Shown in pieces: positions 8,418-17,729 of a DNA stretch of 64,000 nt. The position numbers were made by a program, and so were the translations under genes. The notes below the pieces were generated by a model that saw only the letters and a list, made by a program, of their open reading frames with translations, did not search any database and was not told where the DNA came from. Each line of letters opens with the position of its first letter. Within the stretch, counting starts at the first letter, position 1. The DNA is taken from the NCBI RefSeq assembly GCF_964253085.1, contig NZ_CAXUQH020000001.1:7998001-8062000 (forward strand), read 5' to 3'. The stretch comes from Paenibacillus_E sp964253085. Lineage in GTDB: Bacteria > Bacillota > Bacilli > Paenibacillales > NBRC-103111.

Positions 8418-10010
8418 ATGAGTAATGAACAAAAAGGCAGCACCGAACAAACAAATCAAACCAATATGACTCTAACGAACCGCCAAGGCCATCCGATTTC
8501 GGATAACCAGAACATCCGCACGATTGGCAATCGCGGGCCGTCGACACTCGAAAATTACCATTACATCGAGAAAATTTCCCATTTTGATCGGGAGCGAATT
8601 CCAGAGCGTGTGGTGCATGCGCGCGGTGCTGGGGCTCACGGGTATTTCGAGGCGTATGGCCAAGTCGGCGACGAGCCGGTCTCTACGTATACACGGGCTA
8701 AGCTTTTTCAGGAGAAGGGGAAGCGTACCCCTGTTTTTGTTCGGTTTTCGACCGTGGTACACGGCACGTACTCGCCAGAAACATTGCGGGATCCGCGCGG
8801 CTTTGCGACGAAATTTTATACCGAGGATGGCAACTGGGACTTAGTCGGTAATAATTTGAAAATCTTTTTCATCCGCGATCCGTTGAAATTTCCCGATATG
8901 GTACACGCATTCAGGCCGGACCCGGTCACGAACCTACAGAACCCGGAGAAAATGTTCGATTTCGTCTCGAATACACCGGAGGCGACACATATGATCACCT
9001 TCCTCTTCTCACCGTGGGGCATTCCAGCCAACTATCGGCAAATGCAGGGGTCAGGCGTCAATACGTACAAATGGGTCAATCAGAGCGGGGACGCAGTGCT
9101 TGTGAAATACCATTGGGAGCCGCTGAAGCAAGGGATGAAGAACCTGAAACAGTCCGAAGCCGAGGCGATCCAGGGTAAAAATATTAGCCATGCCACACAG
9201 GATTTGTATGAAGCGATTGCACGCGGTGACTATCCGGAGTGGGAGTTGTGTGTCCAGATTCTCAGCGACGACGAGCACCCTGAGCTCGATTTCGATCCGC
9301 TGGATCCGACGAAGCTGTGGGATCATGAGAAGATACCTTTCCGGAAAGTGGGCAAAATGGTGCTGGATCGCAATCCGGAGAACTATTTTGCCGAGGTAGA
9401 GCAGGCCGCTTTCGGGACCGGTGTTCTCATCGATGGCCTCGATTTCTCGGACGATAAGCTGCTGCAGGGTCGGACATTCTCCTACTCGGATACGCAAAGG
9501 TATCGCGTTGGCACGAACTACCTCCAGCTGCCGATCAATGCTCCGAAGTCGCCAGTTGCCACGAACCAGCGGGATGGGCAAATGACGCTGATGGTGGACA
9601 AAGCTCCTGGGCAAAATCCACATGTGAATTACGAGCCCTCTTCGCTTGGCGGGTTACAGGAAGCGGCCCCTTCGGGCAAAGAGCATCAGCCGATGTATAA
9701 TGACCGGCTTGTTCGCGAGAAGATAAGCCGCACGAATGATTTTCAGCAGGCGGGCGATACGTACCGCAAGTTCGAGGATTGGGAGCGCGATGAGTTAATC
9801 GCGAATTTGGTGGATGCTTTGAAGATCTGTAAGCCTGTGATACAGGCGAACATGATCACGTATTTCACGAATGCCGATCCGGATTACGGTCGGCGGGTCT
9901 CTGAGGGGCTAGCTCAAGCGAAGGTTGCGCTAGAGCACTTGGGTTCAGCCGCTGCGAAAGCTGGGGCTGAATTAGCGGAGAACGCTGGGCAGCGGACGGA
10001 CGGTTATTAA
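8418..10010 (+). CDS. catalase (haem, monofunctional)
   Basis: Breaks down hydrogen peroxide. About 530 residues from the ATG at 8418. Key residues are visible: the distal His in RVVHARGAGAHG, the Asn in DLVGNNLKIFFIRD, the proximal haem Tyr in the SYSDTQRYRVG motif, and the RFSTVVHG...RDPRGFATKFYTEDGN signature. The length and the C-terminal extension past the core resemble KatX-type small-subunit catalases more than the shorter KatA. The ATG at 8397 would add seven residues but has no binding site; GGGAGG lies 13 nt before 8418, which is a little far. It is transcribed alone and ends in a strong terminator. Confidence 0.93.
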   Translation: MSNEQKGSTEQTNQTNMTLTNRQGHPISDNQNIRTIGNRGPSTLENYHYIEKISHFDRERIPERVVHARGAGAHGYFEAYGQVGDEPVSTYTRAKLFQEKGKRTPVFVRFSTVVHGTYSPETLRDPRGFATKFYTEDGNWDLVGNNLKIFFIRDPLKFPDMVHAFRPDPVTNLQNPEKMFDFVSNTPEATHMITFLFSPWGIPANYRQMQGSGVNTYKWVNQSGDAVLVKYHWEPLKQGMKNLKQSEAEAIQGKNISHATQDLYEAIARGDYPEWELCVQILSDDEHPELDFDPLDPTKLWDHEKIPFRKVGKMVLDRNPENYFAEVEQAAFGTGVLIDGLDFSDDKLLQGRTFSYSDTQRYRVGTNYLQLPINAPKSPVATNQRDGQMTLMVDKAPGQNPHVNYEPSSLGGLQEAAPSGKEHQPMYNDRLVREKISRTNDFQQAGDTYRKFEDWERDELIANLVDALKICKPVIQANMITYFTNADPDYGRRVSEGLAQAKVALEHLGSAAAKAGAELAENAGQRTDGY

Positions 10011-10018
10011 AAGAGGAA

Positions 10019-10042
10019 GGCACCCGGGATGGGTGCCTTTTT
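10019..10042 (+). terminator. intrinsic terminator of catalase
   Basis: Stem GGCACCC/GGGTGCC with a short loop, followed by five T, 9 nt after the stop codon. Confidence 0.9.
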
Positions 10043-10103
10043 GGGTTGTGAGAGGGCGCCGAGTTGTGAGCGAAACGGAACGTGGTACCCAGTGGTATGC
10101 CCC

Positions 10104-11060
10104 CTACCGAGCCCGCTGCTCCTGCATCATTTCCTTATACCACCGCACGGTATGCCTGATGGCTTCCTCATGCGGAGTCGTCGTTTGCGGGCCAAAGGCA
10201 GCCTCAAATTTGCTGTGATCCACAATGAAGGGATGCTCAAACTCGTAAAACACTTCCTTGAGCTCCCTCAGCATCGGATGGAAAAGGCCGATCATCGTCA
10301 CCATGCCGCGAGATAATGTGCTAATTTTGCTTGCTGTACCCAGCTCATCGAAAATCAACTCGATCATTTGCCGGGTTGTGAGCGTCTTCGCACTTGGCAG
10401 ATGCCAGACTTCACCCAGCGCACGATCCTCATGACCAAGCGTCACAAGTCCTCTGGCGAAGTCATCAATGTACGTATAGGTATGCGGCATATCCAAGTTA
10501 CCTAACAAACCTACAGGCTTGCCGCTCAAGGCGAAGCCAAAGACGCGCTCCCCCAGGGAGGACTGCTTAACCCCAGGCCCATAGAAATCCGATGCGCGGC
10601 CAATCGCCACGCGGACCTTCCCCGATTGATGCGCAAGCAACAATTCCTCCGCCATCTGGGCGCGTGTTAGCCCTTTTTTGCCAGTAGCTAGGTCCGGTAG
10701 GCTCTCTGTCAGAGGCTGCTTCGCTTGGCCATACATATACAGGTTGTCACCGTAGATCAGCTTCGCACCTGCAGCAGCAGCACCTGCCATAATCCCTCGG
10801 GTAAGGCCGGGGAATTGGGTCGGCCAGTTCGTATAGCCCGGATGAGCACAGTGGTAGACCACGGCAGCATCCTTACATAGCTCTACTGCATTAGCATGTT
10901 GGGAAACATCCCCTTTAGCCACTTCCACCTCTGCCGCCTCGGACAATTTACCGCTGCGATTCACCATCCGTATACGCTCGACCCCGCGCCGCTTTAACTC
11001 CCGCATGACCGCCATCCCGAGTGGCCCCGTTCCAACAATCACATGCACTTGATTACTCAT
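10104..11060 (-). CDS. NAD-dependent epimerase/dehydratase family protein
   Basis: 318-residue extended-SDR-like protein. It starts with a Rossmann beta strand and a variant glycine motif VIVGTGPLGMAV. Instead of a typical YxxxK it has LYMYGQAK, with DFYGPGVKQ later. It resembles the protein encoded at 54371-55321 in length and order of motifs, so the two are probably paralogues. GAGGGGG lies 8 nt before the ATG. It is a single gene, convergent with catalase. The substrate is not known; such proteins are often annotated as nucleoside-diphosphate-sugar epimerases without proof. Confidence 0.82.
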   Translation of the reverse strand: MSNQVHVIVGTGPLGMAVMRELKRRGVERIRMVNRSGKLSEAAEVEVAKGDVSQHANAVELCKDAAVVYHCAHPGYTNWPTQFPGLTRGIMAGAAAAGAKLIYGDNLYMYGQAKQPLTESLPDLATGKKGLTRAQMAEELLLAHQSGKVRVAIGRASDFYGPGVKQSSLGERVFGFALSGKPVGLLGNLDMPHTYTYIDDFARGLVTLGHEDRALGEVWHLPSAKTLTTRQMIELIFDELGTASKISTLSRGMVTMIGLFHPMLRELKEVFYEFEHPFIVDHSKFEAAFGPQTTTPHEEAIRHTVRWYKEMMQEQRAR

Positions 11061-11153
11061 TCATCATGCCCCCTCGTCTTCGATACCCTAACGATATTGT
11101 CTACCGTAACGAGAGAGTCAAGAGATATCTACAAATAGTTGGGCAGTTTATTG

Positions 11154-11999
11154 TTATTGCGATATAGGCACTTGAAGTTCCACGACTACATTGTTGTAAT
11201 CATGATGATGATTTTCTCTACCGAATAGGTGCAGCTCCCGAACCGGACCGGTTTGTGCATAGCCATTTGCTCCAAGCCATGTAAAAAGCGCCAGAATCCC
11301 CTCTCCAACACCCATGAAAGGCCCTTTGTAAACAAGACTTGCCACCATAGGCTCGGCTGGAATTTCATATACGGTGATTGGTCCTGCTGGACGAAGATGC
11401 GCTAAGGAATTAAAGCTAAACCCCACTTCAATGTCGAAATTCTCCTCGATAAACTCCGTCATATGATACAGAACGTACTCTTGCTGCATATGCCCGATCA
11501 ATGCCTGACCCCCCAGCCCTTCTTCGAGCTCCTCGAACATCTGACAGCGGTAGACGGGCATATCCTGTACGCGAGGTACGATTCGGCGAAGCCCGGCTAT
11601 ATATAGCACTGGTACTTGCTTAATCCCAACCTCATAAGCAGGCTTCTCACCCAGTCGTTCTAGTTGATGCAATCTAGACTCAATACGCGCCATTTGTTGC
11701 GCAGCTTCCTCTATTTGATTCGCTAGCTCCGCTTTTTTCTTGTGCATCATCTGCTTCATGTCGTCCATCGTGAGTGCTTGATCGATCATCGTCGCGATCT
11801 CATCTAATGAAAACCCTGTCTCCTTCAGCACCACGATATGGTGAATCCGAGTGAGCTGGTCATACGTGTAATACCGATAGCTAGTCGCGAGGTCGATATA
11901 GGCAGGCTTAAGTAAGCCGCGCTCATCGTAATGGCGCAGGGTGCGTATGGTCACCTGCGCGATTTTGGAAAAGAGTCCGATTCTAATAAAATTCGACAT
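11154..11999 (-). CDS. MerR-family regulator with GyrI-like effector domain
   Basis: Multidrug-binding-type transcription regulator of the BmrR/BltR group, 281 residues from the ATG at 11999. The N-terminal MerR helix-turn-helix reads IGLFSKIAQVTIRTLRHYDERGLLKPAYID, followed by a coiled coil (residues about 80-125). The C-terminal GyrI-like effector domain spans about residues 130-280. The longer ORF from 12038 is less likely: an AGGCGG binding site lies just before 11999, and the family's N-terminus usually starts a few residues before IGLFSK. The target is unknown; the neighbouring epimerase-like gene lies downstream on the same strand and may be controlled by it. Confidence 0.88.
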   Translation of the reverse strand: MSNFIRIGLFSKIAQVTIRTLRHYDERGLLKPAYIDLATSYRYYTYDQLTRIHHIVVLKETGFSLDEIATMIDQALTMDDMKQMMHKKKAELANQIEEAAQQMARIESRLHQLERLGEKPAYEVGIKQVPVLYIAGLRRIVPRVQDMPVYRCQMFEELEEGLGGQALIGHMQQEYVLYHMTEFIEENFDIEVGFSFNSLAHLRPAGPITVYEIPAEPMVASLVYKGPFMGVGEGILALFTWLGANGYAQTGPVRELHLFGRENHHHDYNNVVVELQVPISQ

Positions 12000-12211
12000 T
12001 GTTATCCGCCTTTCAAATCCCTGTCCGTGTATATCCATTATACGGATTCCACTTAGAATAAGGTGAACAAGTTGCCGCTTGTCTCACCCGATCTGCAATT
12101 TTAAGCAAATCCTCAGTGTGCCTTCAGCGTTTCCTCAATTTGGCATGTCATAATCGTCTGTGGGCTTCCCAACATTTCCAAATTGAAGCTAGAAAGGAGG
12201 GTGAGACCCCT

Positions 12212-12568
12212 ATGTCGATTTCCAATGTATCGTCCACATCCAGTAGCAGCTCATATTCCTTCTCCTCTAGTTCAACTGACACAGCCGCCCTTGAGAAGCA
12301 AAAGGCCAAGCTGCAAGCCGAACTAACAAAGGAACAGCAGAGCAAAGATGATCAGAAAACGAAAGAGCGCAAGGTGCAGCTCATCCAGCAACAGATCCAA
12401 CAGATTGATCAGCAGATCGCGCAGGCGAGCTCGAAATCTAGCAGCAGCGACAGCTCTAGCCAACAGGATTCTGGCGCTAGGAACGCGAACAACCCTAACG
12501 GGCAGAGCAACGCTGCAAGTAAGAAAATGAATACGAATCCCAACGGTACGTTGGATATTCTGATTTAA
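12212..12568 (+). CDS. FlxA-like coiled-coil protein
   Basis: Low-complexity 118-residue protein: a Ser-rich N-terminus (residues 1-25), a Gln/Lys/Glu-rich coiled coil (about 30-75) of the FlxA-like type, then a Ser/Asn-rich tail. It has no signal peptide and no membrane segment. The true start is the ATG at 12212 behind AAAGGAGG, not the upstream ATG at 12116. The role is not known; FlxA itself is under flagellar control in E. coli, but no flagellar gene is nearby here. Confidence 0.75.
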   Translation: MSISNVSSTSSSSSYSFSSSSTDTAALEKQKAKLQAELTKEQQSKDDQKTKERKVQLIQQQIQQIDQQIAQASSKSSSSDSSSQQDSGARNANNPNGQSNAASKKMNTNPNGTLDILI

Positions 12569-12574
12569 ACTGAG

Positions 12575-12612
12575 AAAAAAGGGACTGTACTTTGACAAGT
12601 ACGTCCCTTTTT
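12575..12612 (+). terminator. intrinsic terminator of the FlxA-like gene
   Basis: Long stem (GGGACtGTACTT pairing with AAGTACgTCCC) flanked by A6 and T5, so it could work in both directions. Confidence 0.88.
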
Positions 12613-12681
12613 GTATACGGCAGCCACGTTGGTGCTCTCTTCCCTTGTGCAGGGATGCGGGCAACCTTGGGCCGAACACAA

Positions 12682-12873
12682 GATTAACTGTATTTTATAC
12701 AGCTAATTTCAGCGCCAATTCGTGTTTCAGTCGATTAACTGGAAATCCTCCATCTAATTTCAAGAATCCGAGAGAAAACAGATGAAAACGGGTGATTTAA
12801 CTGCATATTTTCCATCTAATCGTTGATTTCGGAAGAATACGAGAGAATTAACTGTATGTTTTCCATTTAGTCG
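12682..12873. repeat. four-unit palindromic intergenic element, copy 2
   Basis: Units start at 12682, 12733, 12794 and 12846, for example GATTAACTGGAAATCCTCC at unit 2. The spacing of 51, 61 and 52 nt matches the other copies. It lies between convergent genes and fills most of the 336-nt gap 12569-12904. Confidence 0.85.
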
Positions 12874-12904
12874 GGCATGAAATGAAATCAGGTGAAGTCT
12901 TTTT

Positions 12905-13921
12905 TTACGCGAGGATCGCTTTCTTTGCAGACTCTAGTGCCCCAATAACCTTGTCGCACCACACATCGAATTCCGGATCTTCCCGCTGAAGCTCTGGATT
13001 AGCCAAGATATGAGCGATAGTCCGTTTCATCCCTTGATCAAATCGCGTTGTAGCCACGAATTCGGGCACAAGCCGTTTCAACTTCGCGTTGTCAAAAACA
13101 ACCGAGTTCGCCTTATCCCCAAGCAAGCCTCCACGGTAGTCCTGAGTGCTGCAAGCATCGAGGAATTCTGACGCCACATGCACAGCGTGAAGCTTCACAC
13201 CTAGCCCATCCGCGATGGCTTCGTAAATTTGATTCCACGTCAATGTCTCATCAGAAGTGATATGAACAGATTCCCCAATGGCATGAAGATTGCCCATGAG
13301 ACCAATGAAGCCTTTGGCAAAATCGCTGTTGTGCGTCATCGTCCATAAGGATGTTCCGTCGCCGTGAATGATCACGGGTTTATTCTCCAGCATGCGTTTG
13401 GCTACCTGCCAGCTTCCCTTCGTACCATGTACACCAAGAGGGATGGAGCGCTCATCATACGTATGGCTCGGCCGAATAATCGTGATCGGGAAGCCCTGCT
13501 CCCGGTATTGTTTAACTAAATACTCTTCACAAGCGATTTTATTTCTGGAGTAAGCCCATAAGGGGTTGGATAATGGCGTTCCTTCCGTGATCCGGTAATC
13601 AGATAAAGGTGTTTGATACGCGGAAGCCGAGCTGATGAAGATAAATTGTTTCGTTCTGCCTTGAAAAAGTCGGTAATCCCGCTCCAGCTGAGACGGCTCG
13701 AACGCGATAAAATCCGCGACAACATCGAACGATAAGTCCGCGATCAGCTTCGCCACGCGCTCCTCGTCGTTAATGTCCGCCTGCAGGATATGCGCACCTT
13801 CTGGCAAGTCCGCATTGCGCGTGCCTCGATTCAACAAATATAACTCACAGCCTGTAGCTAGCAGTTGTTTCGTAATCGCCGAGCTGATGGTCCCCGTGCC
13901 GCCAATAAATAGTGCCTTCAT
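12905..13921 (-). CDS. NAD-dependent epimerase/dehydratase, CSP41-like SDR
   Basis: 338-residue extended short-chain dehydrogenase-like protein. The N-terminus MKALFIGGTGTISSAITK holds the GxxGxxS-type cofactor motif, then DADINDEE-like acidic residues; SSASAYQ and YSRNKIACEEYL give the Ser-Tyr-Lys triad. GGAGG precedes the ATG. It follows the SRPBCC gene by 36 nt on the same strand, so both are likely one operon. The substrate cannot be told from the sequence. The copy-2 repeat element lies just past its 3' end. Confidence 0.83.
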   Translation of the reverse strand: MKALFIGGTGTISSAITKQLLATGCELYLLNRGTRNADLPEGAHILQADINDEERVAKLIADLSFDVVADFIAFEPSQLERDYRLFQGRTKQFIFISSASAYQTPLSDYRITEGTPLSNPLWAYSRNKIACEEYLVKQYREQGFPITIIRPSHTYDERSIPLGVHGTKGSWQVAKRMLENKPVIIHGDGTSLWTMTHNSDFAKGFIGLMGNLHAIGESVHITSDETLTWNQIYEAIADGLGVKLHAVHVASEFLDACSTQDYRGGLLGDKANSVVFDNAKLKRLVPEFVATTRFDQGMKRTIAHILANPELQREDPEFDVWCDKVIGALESAKKAILA

Positions 13922-13957
13922 GATTTCGCCTCCGTTTTACCCATATCAATGTATGTA

Positions 13958-14449
13958 TTACGCCTTATTCGTCAGAACTGCGTCTGTCAGATGCTTATAC
14001 TTCACATACCAGTCATTCCACATATCCTTACGTGAGGCAATTGTTCTACCCTCTAGCAGCGCCTCAATCACATCTAAACACACGTGCCACCCGGCCAAAT
14101 CTCTTGGCGTGTGCTCCTTGATTTTATGTAAGTACTCACTGAACACGAGACGACATCCACCGTTTGACTCCGCATGAAGTTCGAATCGAACACGATCCTC
14201 ATCCCATGTAAAAGCCAACACCTGATCTTGGCTAAGCTCCAGAATGTCCATAGGAATGACTGTCCCGTTAGGCATGTTGAACTTTATCACTCCGCCTTCA
14301 CGGAGCTCGCCCACCTCTAATTCGGGAAACCACTGCATTAGCTTGTCATTTTCCGTCAACCATGACCATACTTCCTTCACATCATGCTGCCAATGACGCT
14401 CATAACGAGCCAAATATCCACCTTGGGCGGATTGCAGAGCAGCTATCAT
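13958..14449 (-). CDS. SRPBCC (AHSA1-type) START-fold protein
   Basis: 163-residue protein with the Aha1/SRPBCC ligand-binding helix-grip fold. Family landmarks are VKEVWSWLTENDKLMQWFPELEVGELREGG near the N-terminus, a central LAFTWDEDRVRFELH and the C-terminal GWHVCLDVIEALLEG helix. It is soluble and has no signal peptide. GGAGGAGG lies just upstream of the ATG. It is the first gene of a probable operon with the downstream SDR. The ligand is unknown. Confidence 0.83.
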   Translation of the reverse strand: MIAALQSAQGGYLARYERHWQHDVKEVWSWLTENDKLMQWFPELEVGELREGGVIKFNMPNGTVIPMDILELSQDQVLAFTWDEDRVRFELHAESNGGCRLVFSEYLHKIKEHTPRDLAGWHVCLDVIEALLEGRTIASRKDMWNDWYVKYKHLTDAVLTNKA

Positions 14450-14690
14450 ACGACGCCTCCTCCATTTTGTCCTTTTACAAGTACATCCAATTGTCCTAGC
14501 TTCATCTTACTTGTAGATGCGGGTTCAAATCAAGAAATGAGAAAACCTCTATCGAGGCCATTCACAGATGAGCGACCGCGTTTGAAGAGGAGAGACTTTG
14601 GTCTCCGACCGAAGATCCCTATAAATGGTTTTATCGCCAATAAGAAAGCTGTTTTCGGAAGCCGAAAACTTATACTTTCTTATGTGGCAG
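14450..14690. other. intergenic region with dyads, function unknown
   Basis: No ORF with a credible start. It holds a GAGAC-TTTG-GTCTC hairpin (14592-14605) and a perfect palindrome GTTTTCGG-aag-CCGAAAAC (14651-14669) nested within 9-bp outer arms ATAAGAAAG/CTTTCTTAT (14640-14683). No T-run follows on either strand and no known riboswitch pattern was recognised. Confidence 0.5.
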
Positions 14691-14691
14691 C

Positions 14692-14720
14692 AAAAAAGCC
14701 GAGGTTAGGGCCCCGGCCTT
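14692..14720 (-). terminator. intrinsic terminator of the sugar transporter gene
   Basis: On the minus strand, stem GCCGGGG/CCTCGGC (one G-U pair) followed by TTTTTT. Confidence 0.85.
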
Positions 14721-14733
14721 TCTGTTCATGCTT

Positions 14734-16116
14734 TTATGCTTTTTTCGCGGACCATAGGGACTCGATTTCTTCGAGTGATCTGCCCTTCGTTTCAGGCACA
14801 ACTCGCATCGTGAAGACGAACGTCACCAAGGAGAGGATGCCGAAGATCCAGAAGGTTATCGCTGGACCTGCAGAGCTAAGCAGTGGAGGGAACGTCTGTG
14901 AGACCACATAATCTGCGATCCACAGTGCCATCGAAGCGATGGCTGTTGCTTTGCCGCGAATACGATTCGGGAAAATTTCGGACATGATCACCCAAACAAC
15001 GGGCCCTAAGGACACCGCGAAGGAAGCTACGTAAAGTAGGATAAAGACGAGTACAAGATTGCCTGATGTGTGCCCCGTGTGGAACGCGATGCCAATCACC
15101 GCCAAGCAGACCGTCATTGAAGCGGAACCGACCAGCAGCAGCACCTTCCGACCCACTTTATCAATGAGCCAGATAGCAAGGATTGTGAATAGGAAATTGA
15201 TTAATCCAACCAAAATCGTCTGCGTCAGTGCAGCATTCGTGCCTGTGCCGGTTTGCTTGAAAATCTCAGGCGCATAGTACATCACCGCATTGATGCCAGT
15301 CACTTGCTGGAGAACGGCCAAGCCCACACCGACGATTAATGCTAGCCGTAACGCTGGGCTGAATAGTTGGCGAATGGAACCATTTTCTTGTTTAAAAGAT
15401 TCCTTGATCTCCATCACTTCTTTTTTAGCCAGTTCTTCCCCATGAATGCGAAGGAGGATCGGAAGTGACTCCGCTGCTCTTCCTTGCTTGATTAACCATC
15501 TCGGGCTTTCGGGTACGAAGAAAAGTAGAACTAAGAACACTAAGCCAGGAAATGCTCCAAAGCCGAACATCCAACGCCAGCCCGTCGCAATATTCCAGGC
15601 TTCATCCGAATGATTCGCAATGCTGGTATTGATGAAATAGACGAGGAAAATTCCCGTCACCGTAGCAAATTGATTCAATGCGACCAGTCGGCCGCGATAT
15701 TTCGCAGGCGCTATCTCCGCGTTATACAGCGGGCAAAGCGTTGATGTGATCCCAATACCGAGTCCGCCAATGATACGAGCAATAATATACCCCGTGAATG
15801 TATCCGGGATCGCAGATCCGATAGAGCCAATAATGAAAAGCAGCGCAGCTGCAATGAGAACCTTTTTCCGACCGAAACGATCACTCAGGACGCCAGATGC
15901 TGCAGCACCCACGATGCACCCAATAATTAAGCTGGAAACCGCCCAGCCTATCTCCACTTCACTGAGCGTAAAACGCTCTTTCATGAAACCAACCGCACCT
16001 GATACGACGGCTGTATCGAAGCCGAATAAAAGCCCGCCAAGCGCAGCAACGATAGAGACAAGTGTGACGAATTTCATACTCACTTGCTGACTTGAATTGT
16101 CTATTTGTACACTCAC
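14734..16116 (-). CDS. sugar:proton symporter, MFS sugar-porter family (XylE/AraE-like)
   Basis: Membrane sugar importer of 460 residues with 12 segments. Sugar-porter signatures are clear: GGLLFGFDTAVVSGA in helix 1, the DRFGRKK loop, the PESPRWLIKQGR motif after helix 6, QQVTGINAVMYYAP in helix 7 and the C-terminal PETKGRSLEEIE. The true start is a GTG at 16116 behind AAGGGA; the upstream 40 codons have no binding site. The gene follows the YesN-type regulator on the same strand, after a terminator, and has its own -10 box with a poor -35. This fits activation by the adjacent sugar-sensing system. The sugar is probably a pentose or hexose; which one is not decided. Confidence 0.9.
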   Translation of the reverse strand: MSVQIDNSSQQVSMKFVTLVSIVAALGGLLFGFDTAVVSGAVGFMKERFTLSEVEIGWAVSSLIIGCIVGAAASGVLSDRFGRKKVLIAAALLFIIGSIGSAIPDTFTGYIIARIIGGLGIGITSTLCPLYNAEIAPAKYRGRLVALNQFATVTGIFLVYFINTSIANHSDEAWNIATGWRWMFGFGAFPGLVFLVLLFFVPESPRWLIKQGRAAESLPILLRIHGEELAKKEVMEIKESFKQENGSIRQLFSPALRLALIVGVGLAVLQQVTGINAVMYYAPEIFKQTGTGTNAALTQTILVGLINFLFTILAIWLIDKVGRKVLLLVGSASMTVCLAVIGIAFHTGHTSGNLVLVFILLYVASFAVSLGPVVWVIMSEIFPNRIRGKATAIASMALWIADYVVSQTFPPLLSSAGPAITFWIFGILSLVTFVFTMRVVPETKGRSLEEIESLWSAKKA

Positions 16117-16191
16117 AATGATGTTCCCTTCTGACGTCTGCCGCAACTTTATGCGAGTCTTTAATCTTATATTTTGTATGAAGCGAGACTC

Positions 16192-16197
16192 ATTATA
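16192..16197 (-). promoter_or_regulatory. -10 box of the sugar transporter promoter
   Basis: TATAAT on the minus strand, 75 nt before the GTG start. No good -35 lies 17 nt upstream, as expected for a promoter needing an activator such as the YesN-type regulator next door. Confidence 0.5.
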
Positions 16198-16326
16198 GCA
16201 TGGGCAACATGACAGCTGGGGAACCTTTCCCTGCACTTATTTGTGGTATACCAGCATAAAAATAATCCGTCTCGAACTCAAGCTTCTGCCTAGCATCCGA
16301 CTAGCACAATCTTGTCCGGAAATAAC

Positions 16327-16357
16327 AAAATAGTCCTTGCCCCCAGCATGGACTATT
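16327..16357 (-). terminator. intrinsic terminator of the three-gene sensory operon
   Basis: Stem AATAGTCC/GGACTATT overlaps the stop codon of the response regulator gene; TTGTTATTT follows on the minus strand. Confidence 0.6.
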
Positions 16358-17729
16358 CTTCCTTAAGCCCCGTGCGGTATTCCGTCGGGGTAACACCTGT
16401 CACCTTTTTAAACACGCGGCTAAAATAATTCGGATCTTTATAACCGACCAAATAGCAGACTTCCTTCAGGCTAAGCTGACCTTCGCTAATGAGCTCCTTG
16501 GCCCTCTCAATGCGTAGTCGTGTCACATAGTCGATGAAAGTTTCTCCGGTTTGCTGTTTGAACACTTTGCTGAAATAATGGGGATTCAAGTGAACAAGCT
16601 CCGCAACATCCTCAAGTGAAATATCTTCCTGAAGCTTCTCGTGTATGTAAGTCAGTGCACGATCCAGTACCGTCCACGTTTGGTGCTCACGCTCCTCGCG
16701 GATTCGCCTAATGGCTAACTCCACGTAAGTACGCTCCGACAAATTGTCGGCGGTACGCGATTCGACCAGGCTTCGCTGCCCTTCTGTGGGGAGCTCTTTC
16801 AGTTCCTCGAAGGACCGCAGGTTGCCCCACTTTTTATCATACGTCGCAGCAAATACCGCTTCAAAGTAGGACGTTCGAATCCCCTCCATCTCATATCGAA
16901 TCGAACCAATGCCTACATTCACGTCAATGCCGCGTATCTGCCGCAGGTGTTCTATGAGCTTCTCACCTAAGGAAGCAGCTTCTTCCCGCAAAACCTCGGT
17001 ATTCAGCTGCGCACGATCCACTAGAAAGATGGCCATATGCCAATGAACCATCGAGCTGACCACACATCCGACACGATTCTTGAGATAACCTTTCGTGAAG
17101 GTTTTGACAGTTTCGTAGATTTTCTTCTTATTGGTGCCTGCTTCCTGATCAGATATAGGCCCAAGCTCTGGCAGGGCAAGCACAAGCCCGCATCCCTGAT
17201 CGGTGGATATCTCCAAAATTTCCGCCAAATACCCGGCATCCGTTTCATTCACAGGATCGGACATAATGACCAACGCCATTTCCGTTTCGGCCAACGGAAG
17301 CAGTTGAAAATAGTTATCCCGCATCGCGAGTTCTCCCTCCCGCTTCCGCCCTTCTTGCTCAATTTCGGCAACTAGGCGCTGTAGGAGCTCAACGATCTGA
17401 TCCCGTTTGGCTGGTTTGACTAGATAGTCCTTGACCCCTAAAGAAAGAGCCTCTCTCGCATACTCGAATTGCTCGTAGGCGGTCACTAGCACCATTTTCG
17501 TCTGAGGATGTCGCGCTTTGATTTCCCTTAGTGCTTCTAAGCCCTGAATACCCGGCATACGGATATCCATTAGGATAATGTGGGGACGGTGCTCGTCCGC
17601 TTTTTGAATCGCAGTGCGGCCATTCTCCGCATGAATGACCTCGAATGTATTCGGCATCATCCGGCTGACGATCCATTCGATGCCTTCTCTCTCTAACGCT
17701 TCATCATCGGCGATCAGTAAGCGATACAT
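16353..17729 (-). CDS. YesN-type response regulator (REC plus AraC DNA-binding domain)
   Basis: 458 residues from the ATG at 17729. The receiver domain starts MYRLLIADDE, with the phospho-acceptor Asp55 in ILMDIRMPG and the conserved Lys in YLVKPAKRD. A middle region of about 200 residues has no clear motif. The C-terminal AraC domain (about 350-455) has two helix-turn-helices, including ISLEDVAELVHLNPHYFSKVFKQQTGE and LKEVCYLVGYKDPNYFSRVFKK. The start overlaps the kinase gene by 26 nt; the longer ORF from 17822 is ruled out because it runs far into the kinase gene. It is the last gene of the binding protein-kinase-regulator operon and probably activates the sugar symporter downstream. Confidence 0.93.
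   Translation of the reverse strand: MYRLLIADDEALEREGIEWIVSRMMPNTFEVIHAENGRTAIQKADEHRPHIILMDIRMPGIQGLEALREIKARHPQTKMVLVTAYEQFEYAREALSLGVKDYLVKPAKRDQIVELLQRLVAEIEQEGRKREGELAMRDNYFQLLPLAETEMALVIMSDPVNETDAGYLAEILEISTDQGCGLVLALPELGPISDQEAGTNKKKIYETVKTFTKGYLKNRVGCVVSSMVHWHMAIFLVDRAQLNTEVLREEAASLGEKLIEHLRQIRGIDVNVGIGSIRYEMEGIRTSYFEAVFAATYDKKWGNLRSFEELKELPTEGQRSLVESRTADNLSERTYVELAIRRIREEREHQTWTVLDRALTYIHEKLQEDISLEDVAELVHLNPHYFSKVFKQQTGETFIDYVTRLRIERAKELISEGQLSLKEVCYLVGYKDPNYFSRVFKKVTGVTPTEYRTGLKEE

Noticed and set aside
9051..9623. 190-residue minus-strand open frame
   Set aside because: Antisense of the well-supported catalase; no family match and no start signal.
16117..16236. 40-codon extension of the sugar symporter
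   Set aside because: No binding site; includes the -10 region. GTG at 16116 has AAGGGA at the right distance and the family N-terminus follows.
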